Origin: Mucilaginibacter sp.
GTDB taxonomy: Bacteria > Bacteroidota > Bacteroidia > Sphingobacteriales > Sphingobacteriaceae
Direction: 5' to 3'
Length of the DNA stretch: 64,000 bases
Assembly (NCBI GenBank): GCA_030445275.1
Contig: JAUCSE010000031.1
Location: forward strand, 1-64,000
The notes beneath the pieces were generated by a model. The model ran no database searches, was not told the DNA's origin, and saw only the letters and a program-made list of their open reading frames with translations. Made by a program: the position numbers and the translations under genes. Below are positions 19,082-30,497 of the stretch, piece by piece (the first letter of the stretch is position 1; each line of letters begins with the position of its first letter).

Positions 19082-20308
19082 ATGAGTTCAGGGATATATA
19101 GTGGGTTTTCGGACATTGCCAAACAGGCAATGATGCAGCCTCAGGAATCGATGCTGGAGGTTAAAAGCAAGAAAGATAAATTATACATTGGCATTCCTAA
19201 GGAGATATCATTTCAGGAAAACAGGATCCCTTTAACTCCTTTATCGGTAGCTTTATTAGTTAACAATGGGCACGACGTTATTTTGGAGAGCAACGCCGGG
19301 CAAGCCGCTAATTTTTCTGACAAGGATTACAGCGAGCAAGGGGCCCGTATTGTTTATGATACCAAATCTGTTTACGAGGCCGATATCATTATCAAAATAG
19401 CGCCACCGATGTTGCAGGAAATTGAGCTGATGAGGGCAGGGCAAATACTCATATCGGCCCTGCAGCTATCAACCCTCAAGGCCGATTGCCTGCATGCCCT
19501 GATGAATAAAAAGGTGACCGCCCTTAGCTTTGAACACTTGCGCGATGAGGGTAACACCCTGAGCGTGGTTAGGGCCATGAGCGAAATTGTGGGTGCAACA
19601 TCCGTATTGATAGCAGCCGAATATTTAAGCAATGTGTTTGAAGGCAAGGGTTTGATGTTGGGAGGTATTACCGGTGTGCCACCTACCGAAATTGTGATAT
19701 TAGGCGCAGGTACTGTTGGCGAATACGCCGCCCGTACCGCCATATCATTAGGTGCCGAAGTAAAGGTTTTTGATCCATCCATATACAAGCTGCGCCGTTT
19801 GCAAAACAATATCGGCAGCCGGGTTTTTACCTCGGTAGTGCAACCTATTGTATTGGAAAAAGCCATCACCACCTGCGATGTAGCCATTGGTGCCATCAGG
19901 GCCGAAGATGGCCGGAGCCCTAATATCATTTCAGAAGCTACGGTAAGTCGCATGAAGCGCGATTCGGTAATTATTGATGTAAGTATTGATCAGGGTGGTT
20001 GTTTTGAAACATCGGAGGTTACCAATCATACGCACCCTGTTTTCCGTAAGTATGATGTAATTCATTATTGCGTGCCCAATATAGCCTCGCGCGTAGCCCG
20101 CACAGCAACTTATGCGCTCACCAATATATTTGCGCCTATATTGCTGGACATTGGCGATCAGGGCGGCATTAAAAATGTGATATGGCAAAAGTCAGGCGTG
20201 CGGAACGCGGTATACATTTACCATGGGCATTTGACCAATAAACACATCGGCGAGCGTTTTTCTATCCCCTGTAAGGATCTTGATCTGCTTATTGTATCGC
20301 ACCGCTAA
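19082..20308 (+). CDS. ald: Alanine dehydrogenase
   Basis: IGIPKEISFQENRIPLTPLSVALLVNNGHDV; IVILGAGTVGEYAARTA; VIIDVSIDQGGCFETS. Confidence 0.93.
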   Translation: MSSGIYSGFSDIAKQAMMQPQESMLEVKSKKDKLYIGIPKEISFQENRIPLTPLSVALLVNNGHDVILESNAGQAANFSDKDYSEQGARIVYDTKSVYEADIIIKIAPPMLQEIELMRAGQILISALQLSTLKADCLHALMNKKVTALSFEHLRDEGNTLSVVRAMSEIVGATSVLIAAEYLSNVFEGKGLMLGGITGVPPTEIVILGAGTVGEYAARTAISLGAEVKVFDPSIYKLRRLQNNIGSRVFTSVVQPIVLEKAITTCDVAIGAIRAEDGRSPNIISEATVSRMKRDSVIIDVSIDQGGCFETSEVTNHTHPVFRKYDVIHYCVPNIASRVARTATYALTNIFAPILLDIGDQGGIKNVIWQKSGVRNAVYIYHGHLTNKHIGERFSIPCKDLDLLIVSHR

Positions 20309-20320
20309 AAACAATATCAT

Positions 20321-21004
20321 ATGCGCCGTTACCTCATTGCTTTGCTTTTTATTATTGGAGGGATCAATGCCCGGGCGCAGCATTTTTATAAATACATTGA
20401 CAGTACTAAAATAAGCGGAACCGCCCGTTATAAAAGACAGGTAAAAGCTAATCCGGATAAACAACTGGTTGAAATTAAGCAATATATTCCGGCTATAGTT
20501 TTGGATATCCGATATGCCACCAACAACAATTTTATGCACAGGCGCATGTACCAACAGCCCAAAGCCTATGCCCGTTTGCCGGTGGTAAAAGCCTTACAGC
20601 AAGTAGAGGCCGATCTGAAAACCCGCGGCCTTGGTCTTAAAATTTATGATGCTTACCGGCCTTATTCGGTTACTGTTCAATTTTACGAAATGGCAAAGGA
20701 TACTAATTTTGTGGCCAATCCAAGGCATGGCTCCAAACATAACCGGGGCTGCGCCATTGACCTGAGCCTGATCAATCTTAAAACAGGTAAAGAACTGGAT
20801 ATGCCAACCGGTTTTGATAGTTTCAGCAAAAAAGCATCGGCTAATTACCCTACACTTACAAAGCCCCAGCTTGATAACCGGGAACTGCTAAAAACCGTTA
20901 TGCAGGCACATGGATTTACCGTATTGCCTACCGAGTGGTGGCACTATGATTTTAACGGATGGCCAACGTACGAATTATTGGACATTCCATTTTCTGCACT
21001 TTAA
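20321..21004 (+). CDS. D-alanyl-D-alanine dipeptidase (VanX-like, M15D)
   Basis: LDIRYATNNNFM; GSKHNRGCAIDLSL; EWWHYDF zinc-ligand motifs. Confidence 0.93.
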   Translation: MRRYLIALLFIIGGINARAQHFYKYIDSTKISGTARYKRQVKANPDKQLVEIKQYIPAIVLDIRYATNNNFMHRRMYQQPKAYARLPVVKALQQVEADLKTRGLGLKIYDAYRPYSVTVQFYEMAKDTNFVANPRHGSKHNRGCAIDLSLINLKTGKELDMPTGFDSFSKKASANYPTLTKPQLDNRELLKTVMQAHGFTVLPTEWWHYDFNGWPTYELLDIPFSAL

Positions 21005-21076
21005 TTTACCCTCGTAATACTTAAAGGCACTAAAATTGCTAAACGTAGTTGCAATAAAATCATTAAATTACCGGGG

Positions 21077-22048
21077 ATGAAACTATTTAGTAAAGCCTAC
21101 CTAAAACAACTGTGGAAAATACTGATAGCTACGTTTAAGGCATTTTCGAATGATAACGGCTTAAAATTGAGCGCATCACTGGCCTATTATACCATTTTCT
21201 CCATAGCTCCACTACTTTTTTTGGTGATAGCCGTGGTTGGCCTGATTCCCGTAGCCAAAACAGACACATTATATCAACAGATAGCAACCTATGTTGGTGC
21301 CGGCGCGGCTAACCAAATACACAGTACAGTTGCAAGTTTAAAGCTAAATGGCAAAAGCGGCTTTGGTTTTGCTATAGGCCTGGTAACTTTACTGATTGGC
21401 GCAAGCAGTATATTTATTGAGATACAGGATTCTTTAAACATCATTTGGCGAGTTAAAGCCAAGCCTAAAAGTGGCTGGGTTAAACTACTTCAAAACAGGT
21501 TCCTTTCCTTTTCATTAATTATAAGTTTAGGTTTTTTGTTGTTAGCATCCTTACTGGTAAATATCATTATTGAGGCCTTGGGCAAAAAAATAGAGCATTT
21601 TTTACCCGCTATAACCGGCCTGATATTACAAGGCGTTAACCTGGCTTTAACACTGGTAGTGATCACCGTTTTATTCGGCATTATATTTAAGTTTTTGCCC
21701 GATGTAAAGATCAAATGGAGGGATGTGCGCACCGGCGCGTTTTTTACCGCATTGCTGTTTATGCTTGGCCAGTATCTTATTGGCTTATACATACATTACA
21801 CAGCCCAGGGATCGGTATATGGTGCTGCGGGATCGCTCATTGTTATTTTGGTTTGGATCTATTATACATCGGCTATATTGTACATCGGCGCGGAATACAC
21901 CCAGGTTTATGCCGAAGCTATGGGCAGCCGTATTGAACCGGCAGAATACGCCGTATATGTGCGGCATACAGAAGTGGAACATACAGTAAAAAAACTACCA
22001 ACACAAAACCCGGAGTTGCAAGGGAATTTGAAAAAGGATGATAAATAA
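21077..22048 (+). CDS. YihY/BrkB-family membrane protein
   Basis: SASLAYYTIFSIAPLLFLVIAV; WIYYTSAILYIGAEYTQVYA. Confidence 0.93.
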   Translation: MKLFSKAYLKQLWKILIATFKAFSNDNGLKLSASLAYYTIFSIAPLLFLVIAVVGLIPVAKTDTLYQQIATYVGAGAANQIHSTVASLKLNGKSGFGFAIGLVTLLIGASSIFIEIQDSLNIIWRVKAKPKSGWVKLLQNRFLSFSLIISLGFLLLASLLVNIIIEALGKKIEHFLPAITGLILQGVNLALTLVVITVLFGIIFKFLPDVKIKWRDVRTGAFFTALLFMLGQYLIGLYIHYTAQGSVYGAAGSLIVILVWIYYTSAILYIGAEYTQVYAEAMGSRIEPAEYAVYVRHTEVEHTVKKLPTQNPELQGNLKKDDK

Positions 22049-22619
22049 TAATATGAAACCTTTTTTTGAAGAAAGAGACACTTACGCTCAAACACTTGAT
22101 CAGGCAATTGCTGAAACTGAGCAATTCATAAAACAGTTTCCGCATTTAACCATATATCGGCCTATTCTTCAACAATTGCTCTATATTCAAAATATTGTTG
22201 TTACCGAAAAACGCAGGCCTAACCCAAAAGATGTTGACCAGCTTACCGCGGCTCAAATATCTTTGAAAAACTTTGATGATTATAGTGATGGAAAAGATCC
22301 TTACGCCCGCCTGCTTTTTTATATCTATCATGGTTTTAAACGATATTCGGAAGAAGCCGACACCAGGGAAAAGATTGTAAAGGAAATAGCCTTATCATAC
22401 CTGCAGAAGTTGAAAATTAAATATGATGCCATAGAAGACCCTGAATACAAAACCGATTATGATATTCAAACCAAAGGCGGAGGGAGCCAAAAGACTAATG
22501 TTTGGATAATACCTTATACTTACACCGTGTTTGAAGAAGAGATGGCTTTTATATATTTAGATGATCATTGTTTTGAGTTGATCTACATAATGACAAAGCA
22601 TGGCTATATTACAGCATGA
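22038..22619 (+). CDS. Hypothetical protein overlapping the yihY 3' end
   Basis: 193-aa ORF; likely start MKPFFEERD; overlaps upstream CDS. Confidence 0.6.
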   Translation: MINNNMKPFFEERDTYAQTLDQAIAETEQFIKQFPHLTIYRPILQQLLYIQNIVVTEKRRPNPKDVDQLTAAQISLKNFDDYSDGKDPYARLLFYIYHGFKRYSEEADTREKIVKEIALSYLQKLKIKYDAIEDPEYKTDYDIQTKGGGSQKTNVWIIPYTYTVFEEEMAFIYLDDHCFELIYIMTKHGYITA

Positions 22620-22768
22620 TCACTGCTTTCGGGCTTTACTTTCACTTACTCTTATTTTGCCCCCTGTTCTTGATTCCTGCATCTAATAGCCTTGACTCCC
22701 TTTCCCCCACTTCACACTATATTCACATTTTATTCGTAAATTCGTATATTAAATTATTTTAATACAAC

Positions 22769-23500
22769 ATGGAAACTAAAGATTCTAACTACGTTTATAA
22801 AAACGTAATACAATTAAATGAGGTTGATGCATCGCGTAAATTCATAGCCAATGTATTTGTGTGGATGTTTGTTGCCTTAGGCCTTTCAGCCTTTTGCGCA
22901 TTTGCCTTTTCACAGGATCCGGCATTACTCAGTATGCTCAGAGACCCTGAAACTGGTCGTAATACCGGCTTGGGTACTATAACTATGTTTGCACCGCTGA
23001 TATTTGTTTTGGTTATCTCTTTTGGTTTTAATCGCCTTTCATATGCCGTATTAGCATTCCTTTTTGTCGCGTTTTCGGCAATAATGGGCATTAGCTTAAG
23101 CTATATACTTTTAATTTTCACAGCAAGCTCTGTATTAGGTGTATTTATAACCACTTCATTAGTTTTTGGTGTAATGGCCATTGCAGGTTATACAACCAAA
23201 ACTGACCTTACCAAATTTGGTTCTATCATGATGATGGGTCTATTTGGCATTATCATAGCATCGGTTGTTAACATGTTTATGCGCAGCAGCCAGTTAGAGT
23301 ATATCATCAGCTACATAGGTATAGCTGTATTTGTGGGCTTAACCGCTTATGATGTACAAAAGCTAAAACGTATTGGTGCTGGCCTGGAATATGGTGATGC
23401 CACTGCCAAAAAAATGGCCCTGATGGGTGGCTTAACACTATACCTTGATTTCATCAACCTTTTCCTGATGATACTGCGCTTATTTGGCAGAAGAAGATAA
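22769..23500 (+). CDS. Bax inhibitor-1/YccA family membrane protein
   Basis: Seven-TM profile; FVGLTAYDVQKLKRIG; LYLDFINLFLMILRLFGRRR. Confidence 0.93.
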   Translation: METKDSNYVYKNVIQLNEVDASRKFIANVFVWMFVALGLSAFCAFAFSQDPALLSMLRDPETGRNTGLGTITMFAPLIFVLVISFGFNRLSYAVLAFLFVAFSAIMGISLSYILLIFTASSVLGVFITTSLVFGVMAIAGYTTKTDLTKFGSIMMMGLFGIIIASVVNMFMRSSQLEYIISYIGIAVFVGLTAYDVQKLKRIGAGLEYGDATAKKMALMGGLTLYLDFINLFLMILRLFGRRR

Positions 23501-23522
23501 TAATCAACAAAAAACTATTATT

Positions 23523-23551
23523 AAAAGCTGCCCGCAAAGGCAGCTTTTTTT
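23523..23551 (+). terminator. Rho-independent terminator
   Basis: aaaagctgcc-cgcaaa-ggcagcttttttt. Confidence 0.9.
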
Positions 23552-23566
23552 ATTTGCATAGCAGCT

Positions 23567-23644
23567 TCACCCTTCCCTCTCCAAAGGAGAGGGTCTAAAA
23601 GCGCGAAGTTAAAGTCCTCTCCTTTGGAGAGGATTTAGGTGAGG
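23567..23644. repeat. cctctccaaaggagagg palindrome repeat
   Basis: Two opposed copies of cctctccaaaggagagg/cctctcctttggagagg framed by ttcaccc / aggtgagg. Confidence 0.75.
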
Positions 23645-23734
23645 CCAAATTGTTTACATAATTTTACTTAGCGTACACATACTGAAAGGGCAGAAACTAT
23701 TGCATATTAAAGCTTTATTATGCACCTTTGCATT

Positions 23735-23842
23735 GCTTATGGAGAAAGACGGAGGGATTAGACCCTGCGATGTCTTAGCAACCTGTGCTTCACAAGGTGC
23801 TACATTCTACTCAACCACTACAACGTGTTGGGAAAGATAAGC
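23735..23842 (+). ncRNA. SAM-I (S-box) riboswitch upstream of metH
   Basis: gcttat...agaaagacggagggattagaccctgcgatgtcttagcaacc...aaggtgctacattctac...gataagc match the S-box core and P1. Confidence 0.93.
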
Positions 23843-23884
23843 GAAAGTCAAAAGAACACCCGACTTTTCGATGTAAGCTGTATT

Positions 23885-23974
23885 TTTAGATTTGAGACAT
23901 TAGATTTGAGATTTGAGATCGCTTGCTTGTGGTTTAATTTCTCATATCCCACATCTCATATCTAATATCTCAAA
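23885..23974. repeat. TTTGAGA-word palindrome between riboswitch and metH start
   Basis: tttagatttgagacattagatttgagatttgagat opposed by ctcatatcccacatctcatatctaatatctcaaa; right arm ends a few nt before the metH ATG. Confidence 0.75.
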
Positions 23975-23979
23975 GAACA

Positions 23980-26900
23980 ATGGATATTAGAAAAGAATTA
24001 GAGAAACGCATACTGGTTATTGACGGGGCAATGGGTACTATGATACAACGGTACCAATTAACCGAGCGGGATTTTCGTGGGGAGCGTTTTAAAGATCACA
24101 ACTCTGACCTGCAAGGAAATAACGACCTGCTGAATATAACCCGCCCCGATATTATCAAAGCCATCCACGCCGAATACCTGGATGCCGGTGCCGATATTAT
24201 TGAGACCAACACATTTAGCACGCAGATCATTTCACTTGCCGATTATAAGCTGGAAGAGCTAGCCTATGAGCTGAGTTTCGAAGGCGCACGTCTGGCCCGC
24301 GAAGTGACCGACGAGTATAATATAAAAACACCCGATAAACCGCGCTTTGTAGCCGGTGCAATAGGGCCAACAAACCGTACCGCGTCGTTATCACCGGATG
24401 TTAATGATCCGGGTTACCGGGCCGTAACTTTCGATGATCTGGCTGAGGCTTATTACGATCAGATTCGTGGCCTGGTTGATGGTGGGTCAGACCTGTTATT
24501 GGTCGAAACCATATTTGATACCCTGAATGCCAAGGCGGCGTTGTTTGCCATCAATCGTTATGCTAATGAATCGGGCAAGCATTTGCCTATCATGATATCC
24601 GGTACCATTACCGATGCTTCGGGCCGCACTTTATCCGGCCAAACGGTCGAGGCTTTCTGGAACTCTATCCGTCATGCCAACCTGCTTTCGGTAGGTTTAA
24701 ATTGCGCTTTGGGTGCCAAAGAAATGCGCCCTCACCTGGCCGAGCTTTCTGAAAAAGCCGATGTGTTTATATCAGCTTATCCAAACGCGGGCTTGCCTAA
24801 TGAATTTGGACAGTATGACGAAACAGCGCATGAAACCGCGCACCAGGTTGATGATTTTATAAAAGCTGGCCTGGTTAATATTGTGGGGGGGTGTTGTGGC
24901 ACTACGCCCGAGCATATCCAGTGTATTGCCGAAAAAGCAGCCAAATATCCCCCAAGACAAATACCCGAAATTTACCCCAACTTACGCCTAAGCGGCCTCG
25001 AAGCTGTTACCATAACCCCCGAAAGCATTTTTGTTAACGTGGGCGAGCGTACCAACATCACCGGATCGCCAAAATTCTCCAAACTTATTCTGGCCGAAGA
25101 TTATGAAGCTGCCCTTGCCGTTGCCCTGCAACAGGTAGAAGGCGGCGCGCAGGTGATCGATATCAACATGGATGAGGGTATGATTGATTCGGAAGCGGTG
25201 ATGGTGAAATTCCTGAACCTGGTAGCTTCTGAACCCGATATTGCCAAACTGCCCATCATGATCGACTCCTCCAAATGGACGGTTATTGAGGCTGGCTTAA
25301 AGTGTATACAAGGCAAGGGTATCGTGAACTCCATCTCGCTTAAAGAAGGCGAGGAAAATTTTAAAGAGTACGCCCGCAAAATATTAAGCTATGGTGCTGC
25401 CGCTGTAGTGATGGCCTTTGACGAAACCGGTCAGGCCGATTCATTGGAACGCCGTAAGGAGATTTGCCAGCGCTCTTACAACATATTAGTGAACGAGGTT
25501 GGTTTCCCGCCACAGGATATCATTTTTGACCCGAACATACTAACCGTAGCCACCGGTCTCGAAGAACATAATAACTACGCGGTCGACTTTATTGAAGCTA
25601 CCCGCTGGATAAAACAAAACCTGCCCCATGCCAAAGTGAGTGGCGGTGTAAGTAACATATCATTCTCTTTCAGGGGTAATAATGTGGTGCGCGAGGCTAT
25701 GCACTCCGCATTCCTGTATCACGCCATTGGCGCAGGTATGGATATGGGTATTGTGAATGCCGGTATGCTGGAAGTGTACCAGGAGATAGATAAACACCTG
25801 CTGGAACTGGTGGAAGATGTGCTGCTGAATCGCCGCGATGATGCTACCGAACGTCTGGTTGAACATGCCGATACCATCAAAAGTAAAGGCAAAGAGATTG
25901 TGAGGGATGAAGAATGGCGCAAAGGCCCCGTTGCCGAAAGATTATCGCACGCGCTGGTAAAAGGTATTATTGAGTATCTGGATGATGATGTGGAAGAAGC
26001 CCGTCAGGCTTACGCCAAACCGCTGGAAGTGATTGAAGGGCCATTGATGGACGGCATGAACATCGTTGGTGACTTGTTTGGCGCCGGAAAAATGTTTTTA
26101 CCGCAGGTAGTAAAATCTGCCCGGGTAATGAAAAAGGCCGTGGCTTACCTGCTGCCTTTCATCGAGCTGGAAAAACAAAGGGTTATTGATGCCGGCGAAG
26201 ACTCCAGCGGAAACAGGGCTAATGCCGGTAAAATATTAATGGCCACCGTAAAAGGCGATGTGCATGATATCGGCAAAAATATAGTAGGTGTCGTACTCGC
26301 CTGTAATAATTTTGAGGTGATTGACCTGGGCGTGATGGTTCCAGCGCAAAGGATCATCGAAGAAGCAAAAAAACAAGAAGTAGATATCATTGGTCTTAGC
26401 GGCCTGATCACGCCATCGCTTGATGAAATGGTGCATTTCGCTAAGGAAATGGAACGCGAAGGTTTTACTATTCCATTGATTATTGGCGGGGCTACCACAT
26501 CGCGCATACATGCAGCGGTAAAGGTGGCCCCCAACTATTCCGGCGCTGCTATACACGTGTTAGATGCCTCGCGCAGCGTTACTGTTTGCAGCAGCCTAAT
26601 GAACAAAGACAATCGCGATGGCTATATACAAGGCATTAAAGACGAATACGCCAAAGCCCGCGAAGCACATCTGAATAAAAAATCGGACAAACGTTTTGTA
26701 AGTATTGAGGATGCCCGAAAAGGCCGGTTCCAGATCAGTCTGGATGGTGATGTAGCCCCAAAACCTACTTTTACCGGCACCAAAGTATTTGAATCGTATC
26801 CACTGGAAGAGCTGGTACCTTATATTGACTGGACACCGTTTTTCCATACCTGGGAGTTACGTGGCAGCTACCCTAAGATATTTGCCGATAAGTTTGTGGG

Positions 26901-27669
26901 CGATGAAGCCAAAAAACTTTATGACGATGCCCAGGAACTGTTAAAGAAAATAGTTGATCAAAAACTGTTAAAGGCTAACGGTGTTATCGGCTTTTGGCCG
27001 GCCAATAGTGTAGGCGATGATATTGAACTATATACCGACGAAACCCGCACCAAGTTATTGACCCGTATACATACTCTGCGCCAACAGGCCGAAAAGGTAA
27101 AGAATGATCCGTATTATGCCCTGTCGGATTTTATCGCACCTAAAGAGAGCGAAGTACCTGATTACTTTGGCGGTTTTGCCGTAACAACTGGTATTGGCTG
27201 CGACGAACTGGTAGCTGAATTTGAACGCGACCATGACGACTACAACAGCATTATGGCCAAAGCCCTCGCCGACCGCCTGGCCGAGGCATTTGCCGAAAAA
27301 ATGCACGAGCTGGTGCGTAAAGAATACTGGGGCTATAGCAAGGGTGAGCAACTAAGTACCGACGATTTGATCAAGGAGGAATACCAGGGTATCCGTCCAG
27401 CGCCGGGTTATCCTGCTTGTCCGGATCATACCGAGAAAACAACGCTGTTTGATATCCTCAAAGCCGAAGATAACGCCCAAATGCACCTGACTGAAAGTCT
27501 GGCCATGACACCGGCCGCCTCAGTAAGCGGTTTTTATTTCGCACATCCACAGGCAAGGTATTTTGGACTGGGCAAGATCAGTAAGGATCAGATTGAGGAT
27601 TATGCTATACGTAAACAGATGGATTTAGAGGATGTAGAACGCTGGCTTGGGCCTAACATAAACTATTAA
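23980..27669 (+). CDS. metH: Cobalamin-dependent methionine synthase
   Basis: Hcy domain ([23 protein letters not shown]), pterin domain, B12 [18 protein letters not shown]-terminal activation domain. Confidence 0.98.
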   Translation: MDIRKELEKRILVIDGAMGTMIQRYQLTERDFRGERFKDHNSDLQGNNDLLNITRPDIIKAIHAEYLDAGADIIETNTFSTQIISLADYKLEELAYELSFEGARLAREVTDEYNIKTPDKPRFVAGAIGPTNRTASLSPDVNDPGYRAVTFDDLAEAYYDQIRGLVDGGSDLLLVETIFDTLNAKAALFAINRYANESGKHLPIMISGTITDASGRTLSGQTVEAFWNSIRHANLLSVGLNCALGAKEMRPHLAELSEKADVFISAYPNAGLPNEFGQYDETAHETAHQVDDFIKAGLVNIVGGCCGTTPEHIQCIAEKAAKYPPRQIPEIYPNLRLSGLEAVTITPESIFVNVGERTNITGSPKFSKLILAEDYEAALAVALQQVEGGAQVIDINMDEGMIDSEAVMVKFLNLVASEPDIAKLPIMIDSSKWTVIEAGLKCIQGKGIVNSISLKEGEENFKEYARKILSYGAAAVVMAFDETGQADSLERRKEICQRSYNILVNEVGFPPQDIIFDPNILTVATGLEEHNNYAVDFIEATRWIKQNLPHAKVSGGVSNISFSFRGNNVVREAMHSAFLYHAIGAGMDMGIVNAGMLEVYQEIDKHLLELVEDVLLNRRDDATERLVEHADTIKSKGKEIVRDEEWRKGPVAERLSHALVKGIIEYLDDDVEEARQAYAKPLEVIEGPLMDGMNIVGDLFGAGKMFLPQVVKSARVMKKAVAYLLPFIELEKQRVIDAGEDSSGNRANAGKILMATVKGDVHDIGKNIVGVVLACNNFEVIDLGVMVPAQRIIEEAKKQEVDIIGLSGLITPSLDEMVHFAKEMEREGFTIPLIIGGATTSRIHAAVKVAPNYSGAAIHVLDASRSVTVCSSLMNKDNRDGYIQGIKDEYAKAREAHLNKKSDKRFVSIEDARKGRFQISLDGDVAPKPTFTGTKVFESYPLEELVPYIDWTPFFHTWELRGSYPKIFADKFVGDEAKKLYDDAQELLKKIVDQKLLKANGVIGFWPANSVGDDIELYTDETRTKLLTRIHTLRQQAEKVKNDPYYALSDFIAPKESEVPDYFGGFAVTTGIGCDELVAEFERDHDDYNSIMAKALADRLAEAFAEKMHELVRKEYWGYSKGEQLSTDDLIKEEYQGIRPAPGYPACPDHTEKTTLFDILKAEDNAQMHLTESLAMTPAASVSGFYFAHPQARYFGLGKISKDQIEDYAIRKQMDLEDVERWLGPNINY

Positions 27670-27698
27670 GGTCACAACTATAAATAGGTATATAAAGC

Positions 27699-27783
27699 GC
27701 GTCATTGCGAGGTACGAAGCAATCCCCGACTTACAGAGTCGCTCTGTATAGCTTAGAGATTGCTTCGTCCCTCGCAATGACGG
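27699..27783. repeat. cgtcattgcgagg...cctcgcaatgacg palindromic repeat
   Basis: Inverted arms gtcattgcgaggtacgaagcaatc / gattgcttcgtccctcgcaatgac; half copy at 17372-17412. Confidence 0.85.
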
Positions 27784-27845
27784 GAGGGTAAAATCCCGTA
27801 ATAACAAAGCATAAGAACAAAAAATAGTACAACGCAAACCAAATC

Positions 27846-28805
27846 ATGAAAATTACGGAGCACATCAAGAATGCGCAAGGCAAAACACTTTTTTCTTTTG
27901 AACTGATACCGCCTTTAAAGGGGCAAAGCATACAGGGTATTTACGATGCTATTGATCCTTTGATGGAGTTTAAGCCGCCGTTTATTGATGTGACATCGCT
28001 GCGCGAGGATTATATTTATAAGGAACACTCTAACGGTTTGCTCGAGAAGTTGAGCTATCGCAAACGCCCGGGCACTATCGCCATTTGCGCAGCTATCATG
28101 AACAAGTATAAGGTAGATACCGTTCCGCATTTGTTATGTGGTGGTTTTACCAAGGACGAAACCGAGAATGGGCTGGTCGACTTGCAGTTTTTGGGTATCG
28201 AGAATGTGCTGGTATTGCGCGGCGATGCACGGCGTGGCGATGCCTCATTTGTACCTACCCCCAACGGGCACAATTATGCTACCGATTTACTGCAGCAGGT
28301 GGTGAACATGAACAATGGTATTTACCTGCATGAGCAGCATAGCGATGAAAGTTTAAAAACCGATTTCTGTATAGGCATAGCCGGTTATCCAGAAAAGCAC
28401 TTTGAAGCTCCAAACCTAAAAACCGACTTCAAATACCTGAAACAAAAGGTAGATATGGGCGCCAAATTTATTGTTACTCAAATGTTTTTCGACAATCAGA
28501 AATATTTTGATTTTGTGAATAACTGCCGGGCAAATGGCATTGATGTGCCTATTATACCAGGTTTAAAACCAGTTACTTCATCAAAACAGCTGATTAATCT
28601 GGCAAAAACATTCCACATTGATATGCCAGAGGACCTTTGCGATGCCATCAATGGTTGCAAATCAGAAAAAGAAGTAAGGGATATGGGTGTGGAATGGATG
28701 ATCAATCAATGTAAGGAGCTGATTAAGTTTGGTGTACCTGTGCTCCATTTTTATACCATGAGCAACGCTGGCCCAACAAGGCGCATTGCTGAGGCTATAT
28801 TTTAG
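27846..28805 (+). CDS. metF: Methylenetetrahydrofolate reductase
   Basis: FSFELIPPLKG; VLVLRGDARRGD; IVTQMFFDNQKYFDF; VLHFYTMS. Confidence 0.97.
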   Translation: MKITEHIKNAQGKTLFSFELIPPLKGQSIQGIYDAIDPLMEFKPPFIDVTSLREDYIYKEHSNGLLEKLSYRKRPGTIAICAAIMNKYKVDTVPHLLCGGFTKDETENGLVDLQFLGIENVLVLRGDARRGDASFVPTPNGHNYATDLLQQVVNMNNGIYLHEQHSDESLKTDFCIGIAGYPEKHFEAPNLKTDFKYLKQKVDMGAKFIVTQMFFDNQKYFDFVNNCRANGIDVPIIPGLKPVTSSKQLINLAKTFHIDMPEDLCDAINGCKSEKEVRDMGVEWMINQCKELIKFGVPVLHFYTMSNAGPTRRIAEAIF

Positions 28806-28840
28806 CCATTCTATCTCAAAATAGAGCTTCACAAAGCCCT

Positions 28841-28962
28841 TGTCATTTCGAACGAGGAACGAGGAGAAATCTTATACAACATACAAAGCGGACTCTGCAA
28901 TATGTATAAGATTTCTCTTTCGAGCCTCTCACATAATCCCTCACTGCTCTCTCGAAATGACA
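28841..28962. repeat. gtcatttcgaacgaggaacgagg...tcgaaatgaca palindromic repeat
   Basis: Opposed tgtcatttcga / tcgaaatgaca and gagaaatcttatac / gtataagatttctc. Confidence 0.8.
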
Positions 28963-29328
28963 TATCTCTTTATTATATATGATAAACCTAGATAATAAGC
29001 AAAATATTACCAATATCAACCTTGTTAAATACTTTTTGACAATTACTTACAACTATTAATAAATATATGGTCGTATATATCATACCTTATTGATATCGGC
29101 CAAATAACGCCCATATTTAGCTTGCGTAGTACTACAGTTTTTGATGCGTAAAACTACGTAATATGATTTCTGGCAATTATTAGAACCGCCATATTATTAT
29201 CTGTTTATCAATATGTTACCTGATTTTTAATAAGAGATTAATTTTAAAACGGCTTAGTCCATTTTTGAAATAACAGCTAATAATGTTAGTTTTATCAACT
29301 AAAACTCAATCCTATAATTAGTTTAATC

Positions 29329-29844
29329 ATGGAAACAACAACTACAACAACAGAAACAGAACAAGCAAGGGGTATCATCACCGGTAATGAAGGTGGCGTT
29401 ATAAGCCTTGAAAGCGCTGCAAAATTTACAGCCAATCACCGGCACCGCAGCCCTAAAGGCTCTGCTATTTCTCAGCTTTTCGGGCAGGTCATTGTAAACA
29501 AGATCCTTGCCCAGCCAGGTTGCCTGGCTATTCGTATTTATTATGCCAACAGGCAACAGCTAAGTGGCTTTCAGCGTTTTTTTGTAGCTATCGGTAACTT
29601 TTTTATCAAAACAGTTGCTAAGGCTGATGGCGATATGCGCTTTGTAATATCGGGTGTTACCGAAGATGGTGAAGATATGTTGCCGAGCGATATGAAAGGT
29701 GAAGCTGTTATCTCAACAACTTTTTCAACAACAGAAAAGACATATAAATTGATGGCAGCACAAGAGGACAATAGTTTAGCAGATCAATCGATGCCTTGTC
29801 CTGGTTCATCAGGCTGCCCATCTAATGCCCTTACTGGTCAGTAA
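29329..29844 (+). CDS. Hypothetical protein with Thr-rich N-terminus and Cys-containing tail
   Basis: METTTTTTETEQ...SLESAAKFTANHR...ILAQPGCLAIRIYYA...PCPGSSGCPSNALTGQ; precedes TM protein and two-component genes. Confidence 0.75.
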   Translation: METTTTTTETEQARGIITGNEGGVISLESAAKFTANHRHRSPKGSAISQLFGQVIVNKILAQPGCLAIRIYYANRQQLSGFQRFFVAIGNFFIKTVAKADGDMRFVISGVTEDGEDMLPSDMKGEAVISTTFSTTEKTYKLMAAQEDNSLADQSMPCPGSSGCPSNALTGQ

Positions 29845-29867
29845 ACAAATGTAATTTAAAAAAAACT

Positions 29868-30497
29868 GTGAGTCATATCCTACAAATATTTTCTATAATA
29901 TCCGGTTTAATTCCGGTTATTTCTGCGATGTTTAACTATAGGCGAATTGATAAAATATTAAAAATATTCGCAGCTTTTTTATTGATTTCATTTCTTTTTG
30001 ATGTAGGTTTCTGGCTTGCTCAGGCCTTACAAAACACTAAAAATGATATGCCATTAGTACATTTGTATTTAGCTATTAGTCTTGCTTTTTTTTCCATAAT
30101 ATACTATCGACTATTTTTTAAGGAAGCTTTAAAAAAAACAACTTTAATACTTAGTACTATAACTTTACTAGTACTTTTATATAATTCACTTAAAATATGG
30201 GAGTATCCGTCTATATCAAACACTGCTCTGAGTATCCTTCTTATTATTTTATCATTAATATATTTTTACCAGTTATTCAATCGACAAGAATTTGTGTATA
30301 TTGAAAAGCAAGGACTCTTTTGGATAAATGCAGGAGTACTATTTTATTCTTCTGTAAATATTTTTTTCTTTATGCTATTCAATCAACTTTCAAATAAAGA
30401 GCAGGCAGAAGTTTTTATTATACATAGTTTAACCAACATTATTGCCAACATATTATATTCAGTAGGATTATTTTGCAAACCACAGAAAACAACCTGA
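29868..30497 (+). CDS. Multi-pass membrane protein of unknown function
   Basis: About 6-7 hydrophobic segments; overlaps next HK gene; ORF track start is non-ATG. Confidence 0.65.
   Translation: MSHILQIFSIISGLIPVISAMFNYRRIDKILKIFAAFLLISFLFDVGFWLAQALQNTKNDMPLVHLYLAISLAFFSIIYYRLFFKEALKKTTLILSTITLLVLLYNSLKIWEYPSISNTALSILLIILSLIYFYQLFNRQEFVYIEKQGLFWINAGVLFYSSVNIFFFMLFNQLSNKEQAEVFIIHSLTNIIANILYSVGLFCKPQKTT

Noticed and set aside
26145-26534. Long antisense ORFs inside metH (also 9579..9953, 19372..19953, 37053..37367, 58441..58911, 59957..60280)
   Set aside because: Shadow ORFs opposite strongly supported conserved genes; compositionally typical of antisense frames
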